Below the pieces are notes generated by a model, which worked only from the letters and a program-made list of their open reading frames with translations, searched no databases and had not been told where the DNA came from. This document shows positions 17,777 to 25,899 of a stretch of 64,000 nucleotides of DNA, piece after piece. The position numbers were made by a program, and so were the translations under genes. How positions within the stretch are numbered: position 1 is the first letter of the stretch; each line of letters starts with the position of its first letter. Location of the stretch: contig NZ_JBEBRB010000005.1 in assembly GCF_040395035.1 (NCBI RefSeq), positions 29,124-93,123 on the forward strand. Reading direction: 5' to 3'. This stretch comes from Parapedobacter lycopersici_A (GTDB lineage Bacteria; Bacteroidota; Bacteroidia; Sphingobacteriales; Sphingobacteriaceae).

Positions 17777-18349
17777 TTGAAAACAAAATTTGCCACATTC
17801 GTCTCCACGCTCGGCCATCCCTTTTTGACCCTTCCGGTGTTTATTATATTCCTGCTTTTCAGCACAGAACCTGTTGCGAAAGCCGGATTGCTCACGCTCC
17901 TGATCATTGGGGGTATCTTTATTCCGGTTGGCCTGCGGACACTGCTCGGTGTCCGGAAAGGCAAGTATACCAACCTGGATGTATCGGATCAGGCTCAGCG
18001 TCAGCAATGGTTTATCGTGATCACGCTGCTGCTGCTGATCGTCACGGCCATTGTGTGGATTACGGATCAGAACCGTACCCTACGGCTGGGCATGATCTGC
18101 GCCTTTTCCCTGCTGCTGATATCCCAGTTGGTCAACACCCGAGTAAAGGCTTCGATGCACTTGGCTTTCCATACTTTCCTCGGGCTGCTGATTCTGCATA
18201 TGAATGCCGTAGCCGGGGCTATTTTTCTGCTTTTTGCCCCGCTATTGGCCTGGTCGCGCCTGTACCTGAAACGCCACGTACTTGAAGAGGTATTGGTTGG
18301 GGTTGTACTTGGTGGACTATTCGGACTGATTTTCTGGATTATTTACTAG
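17777..18349 (+). CDS. PAP2-like membrane protein
   Basis: A 190-residue membrane protein with about six hydrophobic segments and a TTG start; no earlier in-frame ATG exists. Late in the protein, ASMHLAFHTF and SRLYLKRHVLEEVLVG resemble the second and third motifs of PAP2 phosphatases (SGH and SRxxxxxHxxxDxxxG), but Gly of SGH is replaced and Asp is Glu. It may therefore be a divergent lipid or undecaprenyl pyrophosphate phosphatase, or a member that has lost activity. The 3' end overlaps the convergent Nudix gene by 11 bp. Confidence 0.75.
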   Translation: MKTKFATFVSTLGHPFLTLPVFIIFLLFSTEPVAKAGLLTLLIIGGIFIPVGLRTLLGVRKGKYTNLDVSDQAQRQQWFIVITLLLLIVTAIVWITDQNRTLRLGMICAFSLLLISQLVNTRVKASMHLAFHTFLGLLILHMNAVAGAIFLLFAPLLAWSRLYLKRHVLEEVLVGVVLGGLFGLIFWIIY

Positions 18350-18788
18350 CCGCCGTCCGGGCGTCCGAAAGCCGACGAACAATGGGTAGGTCTGCCGCAG
18401 CCCAGTTCAGTTCGGCAAGCCGGGCCGGGGGCAGCCACAGGGCATGAACATGTTCGTTAAGATGCAGCGGCCGCACATCGGAAACCGTGCTCAGGTAACT
18501 TTGCAGGGTAATGCTAAAATCGGGGTAATCGTGCTCCACAGCGAGGTAGGCGTCAATTACCCGGATGTCGAGGCACAATTCCTCCCTGACCTCCCGCCGG
18601 AGAGCAGCCTCAGGGCTTTCCCCTTCCTCAATTTTCCCGCCCGGAAATTCGTAGGTATACTGTAGGTAGGGGTATTTTCCCGGTCCTTTTTGTACACACA
18701 GGATATTTCCCCCGCACTGAATGATTGCAGCAACGACTGCATAATGGGGGTGTTTCCTGTGATGGGGGTGCGGCTTGGTCATCATCAC
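18339..18788 (-). CDS. Nudix hydrolase (MutT-like)
   Basis: 149 residues with the complete Nudix box: GGKIEEGESPEAALRREVREELCLDI follows the pattern Gx5Ex7REUxEExGU with a Leu-Asp variation at the end. The opening YAVVAAIIQCGGNILCVQKG and the EFPGGK context fit the MutT group, which hydrolyses oxidised or other nucleoside triphosphates. It starts 7 bp after the amidohydrolase stop, so the two share a transcript. Exact substrate cannot be read from the sequence. Confidence 0.88.
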   Translation of the reverse strand: MMMTKPHPHHRKHPHYAVVAAIIQCGGNILCVQKGPGKYPYLQYTYEFPGGKIEEGESPEAALRREVREELCLDIRVIDAYLAVEHDYPDFSITLQSYLSTVSDVRPLHLNEHVHALWLPPARLAELNWAAADLPIVRRLSDARTAASK

Positions 18789-18795
18789 GGGATTG

Positions 18796-19965
18796 TCAAA
18801 GTGGGTGAACGGTCGTTTCCGGTGTGATTGCCAGTCCGTCGGTATGCATTAGGAGGTTAATTCCGGGCCTTTTGCCTTTTTCAAACGACCCATACCTGTC
18901 TGCCTGGCGAAGTGCCGATGCGCCGTTAATTGTTGCCCATTTGATGGTCTCTGTAAATGGCAGTTCAGGAAAATGTTCGTGCAGCGTCCGGAGTTCAGAC
19001 AACATACAAAGCTGGTCGTTGGAGGCCAGGCTGTCGGTACCTAGGGCAATCCGTTGGTCATGCCGGATGAAATCGGGCACATGGGGCAGGGTACCTTCAA
19101 TATATAAATTTGCATTCGGGCAAAGGCACCACGTTACCTCACGTCCGGCTGCGGCGACAAACCGGATGTCCTCCGCGACCGAAAATGTGTTATGCACCAG
19201 CAGCAGCGGTGTTTGTGCCCCGAGGTGAGGCACATAAGCCCGCAATGCGGTTTCCGCGCCGGAAGCAAACCCGGAAATGTCTTTGCTCAGTGCATGGTAA
19301 AAGTCCAGGAATACCCCGCTTCTGTCGCGAAAGAAATCATTTTCCGCCGCACTTTCCTGGTTATGTATGCTTAATGGCATCGCTACATCCCTTGCCCCAT
19401 CGAGCAACGCAAACAGTGTTCCCGATACGGAATAGGGGGCGTGCGCCGTAATTGATACGCGGTTCGCGTCAAAGCTTTCCGCCGTCGCGCGCGACTGCCG
19501 GAGCTTCTCCGCAGCCAGTTCGGGTTCTACACCAATGGTTTCGACGAAGGTATGGTAGTGCAGGCTGCTCCGGTGCTTAATGGTCGCCGAAAGGCCGTTA
19601 TTGGCGTGATCGCCCACTGCAACGATACCGTTGGCTGCCATCTGCCGGTCCGCCGCTTCCATCGCCTGCAACACGGCATCTTCCCCCGCTGTCCGCGAAC
19701 GCATTACAGCCAGGAGAAATGGAACCAGGCCGGTATGCTTCGGTATCACGCCCAGCATATGCGACAATTCCAGGTGGCAATGGGCATTGACAAAACCCGG
19801 CACGATTATTCCGCGGTGGCGGTAGACTTCCCGATGAGCCAGTGCCCGGCTATCGGGGGAATGTACTGCTACAATGGTACCGTCCCCGGTGATTTCAAGT
19901 ACCCCGTTTTTCACGGGCGGGTGGGTCACCGGCACAATATAATCTGCGGAAAGGAGCGTATTCAT
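18796..19965 (-). CDS. Amidohydrolase family deaminase
   Basis: 389 residues from the preferred ATG at 19965; an ATG 11 codons earlier is possible but adds a non-conserved tail. It belongs to the metal-dependent cytosine/S-adenosylhomocysteine deaminase-like group: metal HCH in VNAHCHLELSHM, His in HNQESAAE and LLVHNTFS, and the catalytic Asp in LGTDSLASND. Candidates in this group include aminodeoxyfutalosine deaminase and SAH/MTA deaminase. No other futalosine-pathway gene is in the window, so I leave the substrate open. It is cotranscribed with the Nudix gene. Confidence 0.85.
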   Translation of the reverse strand: MNTLLSADYIVPVTHPPVKNGVLEITGDGTIVAVHSPDSRALAHREVYRHRGIIVPGFVNAHCHLELSHMLGVIPKHTGLVPFLLAVMRSRTAGEDAVLQAMEAADRQMAANGIVAVGDHANNGLSATIKHRSSLHYHTFVETIGVEPELAAEKLRQSRATAESFDANRVSITAHAPYSVSGTLFALLDGARDVAMPLSIHNQESAAENDFFRDRSGVFLDFYHALSKDISGFASGAETALRAYVPHLGAQTPLLLVHNTFSVAEDIRFVAAAGREVTWCLCPNANLYIEGTLPHVPDFIRHDQRIALGTDSLASNDQLCMLSELRTLHEHFPELPFTETIKWATINGASALRQADRYGSFEKGKRPGINLLMHTDGLAITPETTVHPL

Positions 19966-20052
19966 GGTATAAACCGTTTTATATCCAGGCGGATGCACAT
20001 CGCCACAAATGTGTGAATTTTTCAGTGCTTAACCAAAATCCTGTAAAAGCCG

Positions 20053-20060
20053 TATCTTTG
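20053..20060 (+). promoter_or_regulatory. -7 box TATCTTTG, 4 nt before the rlmN start
   Basis: Exact TAnnTTTG match ending four bases before the GTG start of rlmN. With the usual distance from this box, transcription would begin at the start codon, giving a leaderless mRNA. There is no convincing -33 TTG. Confidence 0.5.
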
Positions 20061-20064
20061 TGCC

Positions 20065-21129
20065 GTGGCTCATTCAACAGCAAAAATCGACATCCGCAAA
20101 CTCTCGCTGGAACAGCTCCGCGGGCACCTGACCGACATGGGCGAACAGGCGTTCCGTGCCAAACAGGTTTACGAATGGCTCTGGCAGAAAGCCTGTACCG
20201 ACTTTGACCAAATGAGCAACCTCAGCAAACCGCTCCGTGAAAAACTCAATACGCACTTTGCCATCAACGCAGCCACGGTGCTGCGCGCACAGCGTAGCGC
20301 AGACAGCACGATCAAGAGCAGTTTCGTGCTGTCCGACGGGAACATTGTCGAGGGGGTGTTGATTCCGGCTCCCGACCGCATGACTGCCTGCGTCAGTTCG
20401 CAGGTGGGCTGCAGTCTTACCTGCAAATTTTGTGCAACCGGCTATATGGACCGCAAACGCAACCTGAATGCCGATGAGATTTACGATCAGGTGGTGCTCA
20501 TCACCGGACAGGCACAGGAGAACTACCAGCAGCCGCTGACTAACATTGTGTACATGGGTATGGGAGAGCCACTGCTCAATTATGCCAACACGCTGGCATC
20601 CATTGAGCGGATCACCGCTCCCGACGGACTTAACATGGCCGCAAAGCGGATCACGGTGTCAACAGCCGGTATCGCCAAAATGATCAAAAAGCTGGGCGAC
20701 GACGGTGTGAAATTTAACCTGGCCCTGTCCCTGCATGCGGCCAATGACCAAAAGCGGAATGAAATCATGCCCATCAATGCGCAAAACTCACTCGCCGCAT
20801 TGGCCGAGGCGCTGAAATATTTTTACGCAAAAACAAAGAATCCGGTAACCTACGAATACATTGTATTCAATGGGTTCAATGATGAGCTAAGCGATGCCCG
20901 GGAGCTGGCAGCTTTTTGCAAGCACGTGCCCTGCAAGGTGAATATTATTGAATATAATCCCATTGCATTCGCTGATTTTGAAAATGCCGCGGCGGACAAG
21001 ATCGATCAGTTTGCGGCGTTCCTCCGGCAAAAAGGCATCGTCACCAATATCCGCAGAAGCCGCGGAAAGGACATCGATGCAGCCTGCGGGCAGCTGGCCA
21101 TTAAAGAATCCGCCGCACCTAACGCTTGA
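20065..21129 (+). CDS. rlmN: Dual-specificity 23S rRNA A2503/tRNA A37 C2-methyltransferase
   Basis: A radical-SAM enzyme that methylates adenosine C2 in 23S rRNA (A2503) and some tRNAs (A37). The 354-residue protein has the N-terminal accessory domain with FRAKQVYEWLW, the iron-sulfur motif CSLTCKFC (Cys116, 120, 123), GMGEPLLNY for SAM binding, SLHAANDQ, and the methylated catalytic Cys341 in AACGQLA. The start is GTG at 20065. The normal family N-terminus begins about here, and no ATG is available in frame. The -7 box lies only 4 nt upstream. Confidence 0.97.
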   Translation: MAHSTAKIDIRKLSLEQLRGHLTDMGEQAFRAKQVYEWLWQKACTDFDQMSNLSKPLREKLNTHFAINAATVLRAQRSADSTIKSSFVLSDGNIVEGVLIPAPDRMTACVSSQVGCSLTCKFCATGYMDRKRNLNADEIYDQVVLITGQAQENYQQPLTNIVYMGMGEPLLNYANTLASIERITAPDGLNMAAKRITVSTAGIAKMIKKLGDDGVKFNLALSLHAANDQKRNEIMPINAQNSLAALAEALKYFYAKTKNPVTYEYIVFNGFNDELSDARELAAFCKHVPCKVNIIEYNPIAFADFENAAADKIDQFAAFLRQKGIVTNIRRSRGKDIDAACGQLAIKESAAPNA

Positions 21130-21156
21130 GTTTTCTTCCCGGATTGCTTACCTTTA
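21126..21156 (+). promoter_or_regulatory. Candidate promoter for the comF-like gene (TTG-N20-TACCTTTA)
   Basis: TTG at 21126-21128 and TACCTTTA at 21149-21156 are separated by 20 bp, the same spacing as in front of anmK. The start codon is 20 nt downstream. The TTG overlaps the end of rlmN. Confidence 0.45.
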
Positions 21157-21176
21157 TCGGTATCAACCGATAACCG

Positions 21177-21872
21177 ATGCTGATCAAACCACACCTGCGT
21201 GATTTCGTATCCCTCTTTTTTCCTCCTGCCTGCGCCGGATGCGGAGCTGTCCTTGGCAAAGGAGAGCAGGTGATCTGCGTCGCATGCGCGTATCACCTTC
21301 CCTACACCCATTTCCATAAAGACCCCGCCAACCGCGGTGCGAGGCAGCTTTGGGGGCGGGTGCCTCTCGAGGGCGTAACGGCATACTTGTATTTTTATGA
21401 ACCCTCGCGCGTACAAAACATCGTACACCAGCTTAAGTACCGGAACCGGCCGGATATTGGCGTGGCCATGGGCAGGAAATACGGCGAAGTGCTTTGCGAT
21501 ACCGCACCCTACAGCAAAGCAGACTGCATCATCCCCGTTCCGCTACACCCCCGCAAGCTGCGTCGCCGGGGCTACAACCAAAGCACAAGCTTCGGCCGGG
21601 GCCTTTCGATAGCCATGCAAAAGCCCCTGATCGAAAAAGGGCTGAGGCAGTGCCGGCCCACAAAGAGCCAGACCAAAAAAGGGCGTTACCAACGGTTTGA
21701 AAATAGTAGAAAAGTATTTGAAGTGACCGATCCGGACCTGCTGTCCGGCAGGCACATCCTGCTGGTCGATGATGTACTGACCACCGGGGCTACAGTAGAG
21801 GCCTGCGCCGCGGCGTTGCTGGCAGACCCCACGGTCCGCGTAAGCGTAGTGACACTGGCTCATGCGTTATAG
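21177..21872 (+). CDS. comF: ComF family phosphoribosyltransferase-like protein
   Basis: 231 residues. The N-terminus has a small zinc-binding region (CAGCGAVLG and VCVACAYHLP patterns), followed by a type I phosphoribosyltransferase domain with the PRPP loop ILLVDDVLTTGATVEACA near 195. ComF proteins act in DNA uptake for natural competence in some bacteria, yet the gene is also common in organisms without proven competence. No other competence genes are in the window, so the role is uncertain. It starts 47 bp after rlmN. Confidence 0.88.
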   Translation: MLIKPHLRDFVSLFFPPACAGCGAVLGKGEQVICVACAYHLPYTHFHKDPANRGARQLWGRVPLEGVTAYLYFYEPSRVQNIVHQLKYRNRPDIGVAMGRKYGEVLCDTAPYSKADCIIPVPLHPRKLRRRGYNQSTSFGRGLSIAMQKPLIEKGLRQCRPTKSQTKKGRYQRFENSRKVFEVTDPDLLSGRHILLVDDVLTTGATVEACAAALLADPTVRVSVVTLAHAL

Positions 21873-21888
21873 CTGGCCGGTAGCGGTC

Positions 21889-22020
21889 TCAGTTTGGTGA
21901 GATAGCCTCATGGCGGTGCACCGTCGGGCACTTGCAGCCTTTTCGGAACACGCTGCAGGCAGAGAAAGACAGCAGCAATAGTAGGCAGGCGACGAAACAA
22001 ATCGGACGTTTATTCTTCAT
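21889..22020 (-). CDS. Small 43-residue lipoprotein
   Basis: A short gene from the ATG at 22020 to the TGA at 21889. The product has a charged start, a Leu-rich hydrophobic core and a lipobox ending FSAC (Cys22), leaving a mature peptide of only about 22 residues with two more cysteines in the KGCKCP stretch. The start overlaps the end of the VanZ-like gene by 11 bp, which favours real coupled translation. I do not know its function. Small Cys-rich lipoproteins of this size are seen in the phylum. Confidence 0.6.
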   Translation of the reverse strand: MKNKRPICFVACLLLLLSFSACSVFRKGCKCPTVHRHEAISPN

Positions 22021-22387
22021 AACGGTAGGTATTATGCAGTAACAGGTAGGCAAAAACGCCCATACCCGTACCCACGACATCGGCAAAAAGGTCCCAGGCC
22101 TCTGCAGACCGGTACGTAAAAATCTGCCACTGCAGGTATTCGATGAGCAGGGCAAATAATACGGAAAACAGGACGACATTAACGGATATCCGCAGGGAGG
22201 GCCGCGATGTGCCCCGTTTGCGGATTTCGCCATAATAAAGCAATACGGCGAGCACGAAAAAGAAGCCCGTGTGAACCAGCTTGTCGATCCCCGGGAATTT
22301 GGGAACGTCGGCCGTGGTTTCCGAGGGCAGGCTACACAGCACCAGTATGATTACCGACCAAAGTAATGACCAAATGTAATGTTTCAT
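22010..22387 (-). CDS. VanZ-like family membrane protein
   Basis: 125 residues with four hydrophobic helices and the VanZ-like pattern: LPSETTADVPKFPGIDKLVH early, FFVLAVLLYYG, and the late ALLIEYLQWQIFTYRSAEAWDLFADVVGTGMG. VanZ itself gives low-level teicoplanin resistance, but most family members have no known role and this one should not be read as a resistance gene. It lies 36 bp downstream of gcvH and overlaps the small lipoprotein gene. Confidence 0.85.
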   Translation of the reverse strand: MKHYIWSLLWSVIILVLCSLPSETTADVPKFPGIDKLVHTGFFFVLAVLLYYGEIRKRGTSRPSLRISVNVVLFSVLFALLIEYLQWQIFTYRSAEAWDLFADVVGTGMGVFAYLLLHNTYRYEE

Positions 22388-22423
22388 CCGCGCTATGGAG
22401 CGATTATAATGCCAAAGATCGCC

Positions 22424-22804
22424 CTAAGCGGAAACCTGCGCCGCATAAGCATCGGCGGAAAGCAATCCCGCGGCGTCGGCCGGATTATTCATTTTTATAC
22501 GCACCAGCCAGCCTTCTCCATACGGGTCCTGATTGACGAGTTCGGGGGAGCCGTCTATTTTGTCGTTAATGGCCAACACCGTGGCGGATACGGGCATAAA
22601 TAAATCAGAGACCGTTTTGACTGCCTCCACCGTGCCAAAAACCTCATCACGGGCTACTTCCTCACCGACAGACGGGATGTCGAGAAAAACGATATCACCC
22701 AGTTCGCGCTGCGCGAAATCCGTAATGCCTACCACGGCCTCGTCGCCTTCAACGCGTAGCCATTCGTGGTCTTTCGTGTACTTTAAGTCAGTAGGAAAAT
22801 TCAT
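22424..22804 (-). CDS. gcvH: Glycine cleavage system H protein
   Basis: The lipoyl carrier that shuttles the aminomethyl group between the P, T and L proteins of the glycine cleavage complex. 126 residues, normal length, with KYTKDHEWL at the start, GITDFAQRELGDIVF, and the lipoylated Lys63 in EAVKTVSDL; the GEGWLVRIK stretch is typical. The P and T protein genes are not in the window, so this is a stand-alone gcvH followed by the VanZ-like gene. Confidence 0.97.
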   Translation of the reverse strand: MNFPTDLKYTKDHEWLRVEGDEAVVGITDFAQRELGDIVFLDIPSVGEEVARDEVFGTVEAVKTVSDLFMPVSATVLAINDKIDGSPELVNQDPYGEGWLVRIKMNNPADAAGLLSADAYAAQVSA

Positions 22805-22910
22805 AGCCTGTGCTTTACATATGTTTGCGCTGCAAACGATTAAAAAAGGAACTTAAAACCCGGTCCAAACTTAGATAAAGTTGCCCTGATATGCAAGACG
22901 TATCTGCCTA

Positions 22911-22942
22911 TTTGTAACTTCCTCCCATTACCCTTATCTTTA
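22911..22942 (+). promoter_or_regulatory. Promoter of anmK (TTTG-N20-TATCTTTA), 4 nt from the ATG
   Basis: A -33 element TTTG (22911-22914) and a -7 element TATCTTTA (22935-22942, last base off consensus) are spaced 20 bp apart. Four bases then separate the box from the ATG. This is the best two-part promoter match I found and predicts a leaderless transcript. Confidence 0.5.
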
Positions 22943-22946
22943 AATC

Positions 22947-24146
22947 ATGAACCCCTATGTTGAAAAACTGTACGGCATGGCTACACGGGCGGAGCGCGTT
23001 ATCGTGGGCCTAATGTCGGGTACGTCACTCGATGGGCTGGACATTGCGCTTTGCCGGATTACGGGCAGCGGCCGCCGTACGGCGCTTCAGCTCGAACACA
23101 GTTGTACCAAACCCTACGCCTCCGATTTCCGTCGCCAGATACAGGATATTTTTGCCAAACGGGCCATCGACCAGCAGCAGCTATGCGGCCTCCACGCCCT
23201 GATCGGGCGAACCCATGGGGCATTGGTAAATGAGGCGCTCCTCGGGTGGGGGATACCCCCCGAACAGGTCGACCTTATCGCCAGCCATGGGCAAACGGTA
23301 TTTCATGCGCCACGCTGGCTCACCGGCGACCGGCGTTTTCCTGACAGCACACTGCAGATCGGGGATGGCGACCACATTGCCGCGGTCACCGGAATCATTA
23401 CCATTTCTGATTTTCGGCAAAAACACGTGGCCGGGGGCGGAGAAGGGGCGCCGCTGGCCGTATATGGGGATTCCCTGTTGTTTTCGCATGAAACCGAGAC
23501 CCGGCTCCTCCTGAATATCGGCGGAATTGCCAACTTTACCTTCCTGCCGGCGTCAACTGCAGGGGGAACCGGTTTCGCCACCGATGTCGGACCCGGTAAC
23601 ACGTTAATGAATCAGTACATGCAGCGGCACCTGGGTGCGGAGATGGACCGCGATGCACGCGTTTCATCATCCGGCACGGTAAATCAAGACCTGCTGCGGG
23701 GGCTGCTGGAGCACCCTTTCTTTGGCCTCCCTTTTCCCAAGACCACGGGGCCCGAACTGTTCAACCTGGAATACCTGCACCGGGCGCAACAGGATTCGGG
23801 TACGGTCGACCTGGAAAAAAATGATGTAATGGCAACGTTGTGTGCTTTTTCCGCTGCGGCGATTACTGCGGCCATACAGCAAGTACCGAATGGAGGTGAT
23901 CCCACGGTGCGGGTATACGTGAGCGGGGGAGGTCTGCACAACCCGCTGTTGATGCAATTGATCCGCGATAGTCTTCCAGCGACACCGATCAACGCCTTTG
24001 ACGCGCTCGGGCTGCTGCCCGATGCCAAGGAAGCCGCCCTCTTTGCACTGCTCGCCAATGAAACGGTTGCCGGCAGTGCCGCGGAGGCCTATCCCATATT
24101 GGGCGCACCCGCGGTTTACATGGGCAAAATCAGCTTCCCGGGCTAA
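22947..24146 (+). CDS. anmK: 1,6-anhydro-N-acetylmuramic acid kinase
   Basis: Opens and phosphorylates anhydro-MurNAc from lytic transglycosylase turnover, giving MurNAc-6-phosphate for MurQ. The 399-residue sugar-kinase-fold protein has the phosphate loop VGLMSGTSLDGLD (GTSLDG at 25-30), IGRTHGALV, ASHGQTVFH, LQIGDGDHIA, DVGPGNTLMN and VYVSGGGLHNP. The start at 22947 keeps the conserved MNPYVEKLY opening; Met11 is an alternative. Its function ties it to the wall-salvage genes at 2-6 kb, although it is encoded 20 kb away on the other strand. Confidence 0.96.
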   Translation: MNPYVEKLYGMATRAERVIVGLMSGTSLDGLDIALCRITGSGRRTALQLEHSCTKPYASDFRRQIQDIFAKRAIDQQQLCGLHALIGRTHGALVNEALLGWGIPPEQVDLIASHGQTVFHAPRWLTGDRRFPDSTLQIGDGDHIAAVTGIITISDFRQKHVAGGGEGAPLAVYGDSLLFSHETETRLLLNIGGIANFTFLPASTAGGTGFATDVGPGNTLMNQYMQRHLGAEMDRDARVSSSGTVNQDLLRGLLEHPFFGLPFPKTTGPELFNLEYLHRAQQDSGTVDLEKNDVMATLCAFSAAAITAAIQQVPNGGDPTVRVYVSGGGLHNPLLMQLIRDSLPATPINAFDALGLLPDAKEAALFALLANETVAGSAAEAYPILGAPAVYMGKISFPG

Positions 24147-24156
24147 TGCGCTTTAG

Positions 24157-24834
24157 TTAATCCGCATCACCCAACGCCTCGTGCAAAAACAATTTGAACG
24201 GATACATCCGCCGAAAGGCCGCAAGCACCGCTTCAAGTCCTTTAGGACCCGACAATACCGCGTCGGTCAGGGGTTCGGACGCAGTGAAACTTTTTAGCTT
24301 AAGCAGGTCGATGTAGGGGTTGTCTTCATTGTATCCCACAGGTGGCCGTTTCAGCATTTCGTCGCGGTCGAGCCGGCAATGGCCCCGGAATGCGGGTCCA
24401 TCCAGTATTTCCACCAACCGTGCGCCGTTGTAATCAATTTCCTGGCGGATGGCTGCCAGGTGGTCCTTCTCCGGCCGCCAATATCCACCTGCGGCAAAGC
24501 TGTTTCCGGGCTGAATATGGAGGTAATATTCCGGTCCGTTCAGTTTGCGTCCGGCGGTGGATATCCCTGCCCCGAGCCAGTTTTTGTACGGGTCTTTATT
24601 TTTGCTGAACCGGGTGTCGCGGTAAATACGGAATACGCATTTGGATACCGGGATATCCCCGGTAATATACCGGTCAGTTTCCGCCAGCCCCGTTATCACG
24701 GCCTGCGTAAAGTTCTTCATGTTCAGCCAGGCACGCTCATAGGCTTCCCGGTTGGCCTGGAACCATTCCCGGTTATTGTGCGTGTTGATGTCGGATAAGA
24801 ACCCAAACGTGTCCGGATGTATAGCAGTTTCCAT
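24157..24834 (-). CDS. DUF2461 domain protein
   Basis: 225 residues matching the DUF2461/TIGR02453 family: the opening FLSDINTHNNREWFQANREAYE, the core KCVFRIYRDTRFSKNKDPYKNWLGA and YYLHIQPGNSFAAGGYW. The family is widespread in Bacteroidota and actinobacteria and has no established function. It is convergent with anmK at a distance of 10 bp and stands alone. Confidence 0.88.
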   Translation of the reverse strand: METAIHPDTFGFLSDINTHNNREWFQANREAYERAWLNMKNFTQAVITGLAETDRYITGDIPVSKCVFRIYRDTRFSKNKDPYKNWLGAGISTAGRKLNGPEYYLHIQPGNSFAAGGYWRPEKDHLAAIRQEIDYNGARLVEILDGPAFRGHCRLDRDEMLKRPPVGYNEDNPYIDLLKLKSFTASEPLTDAVLSGPKGLEAVLAAFRRMYPFKLFLHEALGDAD

Positions 24835-24864
24835 GAGGTATCGTGGTTTGTGAGCAAAAAGAGA

Positions 24865-25665
24865 TCAAAGTATTAATTTAAGGAATACGAAAACAACAGG
24901 CGCGGCCAGTAGCAGCCCGTCAAACCGGTCGAGCAACCCGCCATGCCCCGGCAGAATCGCCCCCGAATCCTTTATTTTCTGGCTGCGCTTGAACAGCGAT
25001 TCCACCAGGTCGCCAAACGTGCCGAAGAAGGCAATGGTGAGCGCCACGACCGCCCATTGCCAACCATTCAGCACCATAAAATACCGGCTGATGATCCAGG
25101 CAATAAGCAACGCCAACAGCACGCCCCCGGCCAGCCCTTCCCATGTTTTTTTGGGCGAAACCCGTTCAAACAGTTTATGCCGGCCGGTATACTTGCCCAC
25201 CAGGTAAGCCCCGGTGTCGTTTCCCCATAGGATCAGCATAAAGCCAAGCGGCAGCTGTTCCGTATATGACCCCGTGACAAAGGCGAGGGCAAAGAAAAAA
25301 GCGAACGGCAACACCACATAAATGAGCCCCAGAAAAGTGTAAGCAACTCCCGTAAATGGTTTCAGCTGTTTCCGATACAGTTCGGCAATAAAAACCAGCG
25401 CAATGCAGGGTATGCTGAGCAGGGTATATCGTTGCGGAAGACCAAACAGGTAATGCGCAGCATAAAGGCCAAAGGCGAACAGCCCCAGCAACGAGCCCAT
25501 GATACGGTTGGGCTGTGCGTCGCTCCCTTTAAGCAACCGGTAAAACTCATTAAGGCACCAGATGCTTAATACAATAAAAAACAATCCGAACGTATATTTC
25601 CCCAGCAGCAGCGATGCCAGCAGAACAATCACGAAGAACAGGGCGGTGATGGCGCGGACTCTCAT
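24865..25665 (-). CDS. cdsA: Phosphatidate cytidylyltransferase
   Basis: Makes CDP-diacylglycerol from phosphatidate and CTP at the inner membrane, the branch point of phospholipid synthesis. The 266-residue protein from the ATG at 25665 has about eight hydrophobic helices and the CTP-transferase signature SLFKRSQKIKDSGAILPGHGGLLDRFD near the C-terminus. An in-frame extension to 25743 overlaps the upstream gene and lacks conservation. It is last of three close genes: CPBP protease, DUF2007 protein, cdsA (gaps 11 and 10 bp). Confidence 0.96.
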   Translation of the reverse strand: MRVRAITALFFVIVLLASLLLGKYTFGLFFIVLSIWCLNEFYRLLKGSDAQPNRIMGSLLGLFAFGLYAAHYLFGLPQRYTLLSIPCIALVFIAELYRKQLKPFTGVAYTFLGLIYVVLPFAFFFALAFVTGSYTEQLPLGFMLILWGNDTGAYLVGKYTGRHKLFERVSPKKTWEGLAGGVLLALLIAWIISRYFMVLNGWQWAVVALTIAFFGTFGDLVESLFKRSQKIKDSGAILPGHGGLLDRFDGLLLAAPVVFVFLKLIL

Positions 25666-25675
25666 GGCGTTGATT

Positions 25676-25888
25676 TTATCCGTCCAGGTCGTTTTGCCCG
25701 GCAATAAGTTCCCTTGCGGTTTCCGACACCGATTCATGTACATAAAGCTCGATCTGTCCGAACCGGTAAGACGAGTCCTGTTTATTCAATACCACCGCTG
25801 TGACCCCATTGGTCTCAAGCAGCTGCCTGATCATTTCCGCCTCAATGGGGCTGGCGGTTGTAATTAATTTAATCCAGTCTTTTTCCAT
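25676..25888 (-). CDS. DUF2007 domain protein
   Basis: A 70-residue soluble protein with the DUF2007 pattern: WIKLITTASPIEAEMIRQLLE, NGVTAVVLNKQDSSY and IELYVHE. This ferredoxin-like fold is annotated as a possible signal-transducing domain, but nothing firm is known. Position between the CPBP protease gene and cdsA suggests a membrane or envelope connection. Confidence 0.85.
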   Translation of the reverse strand: MEKDWIKLITTASPIEAEMIRQLLETNGVTAVVLNKQDSSYRFGQIELYVHESVSETARELIAGQNDLDG

Positions 25889-25899
25889 GTTCCTGCAAT

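Noticed and set aside
22010..22387. Glycopeptide resistance gene (vanZ)
   Set aside because: Only the broad VanZ-like fold is present; no van cluster genes, and such proteins are common without any resistance role.
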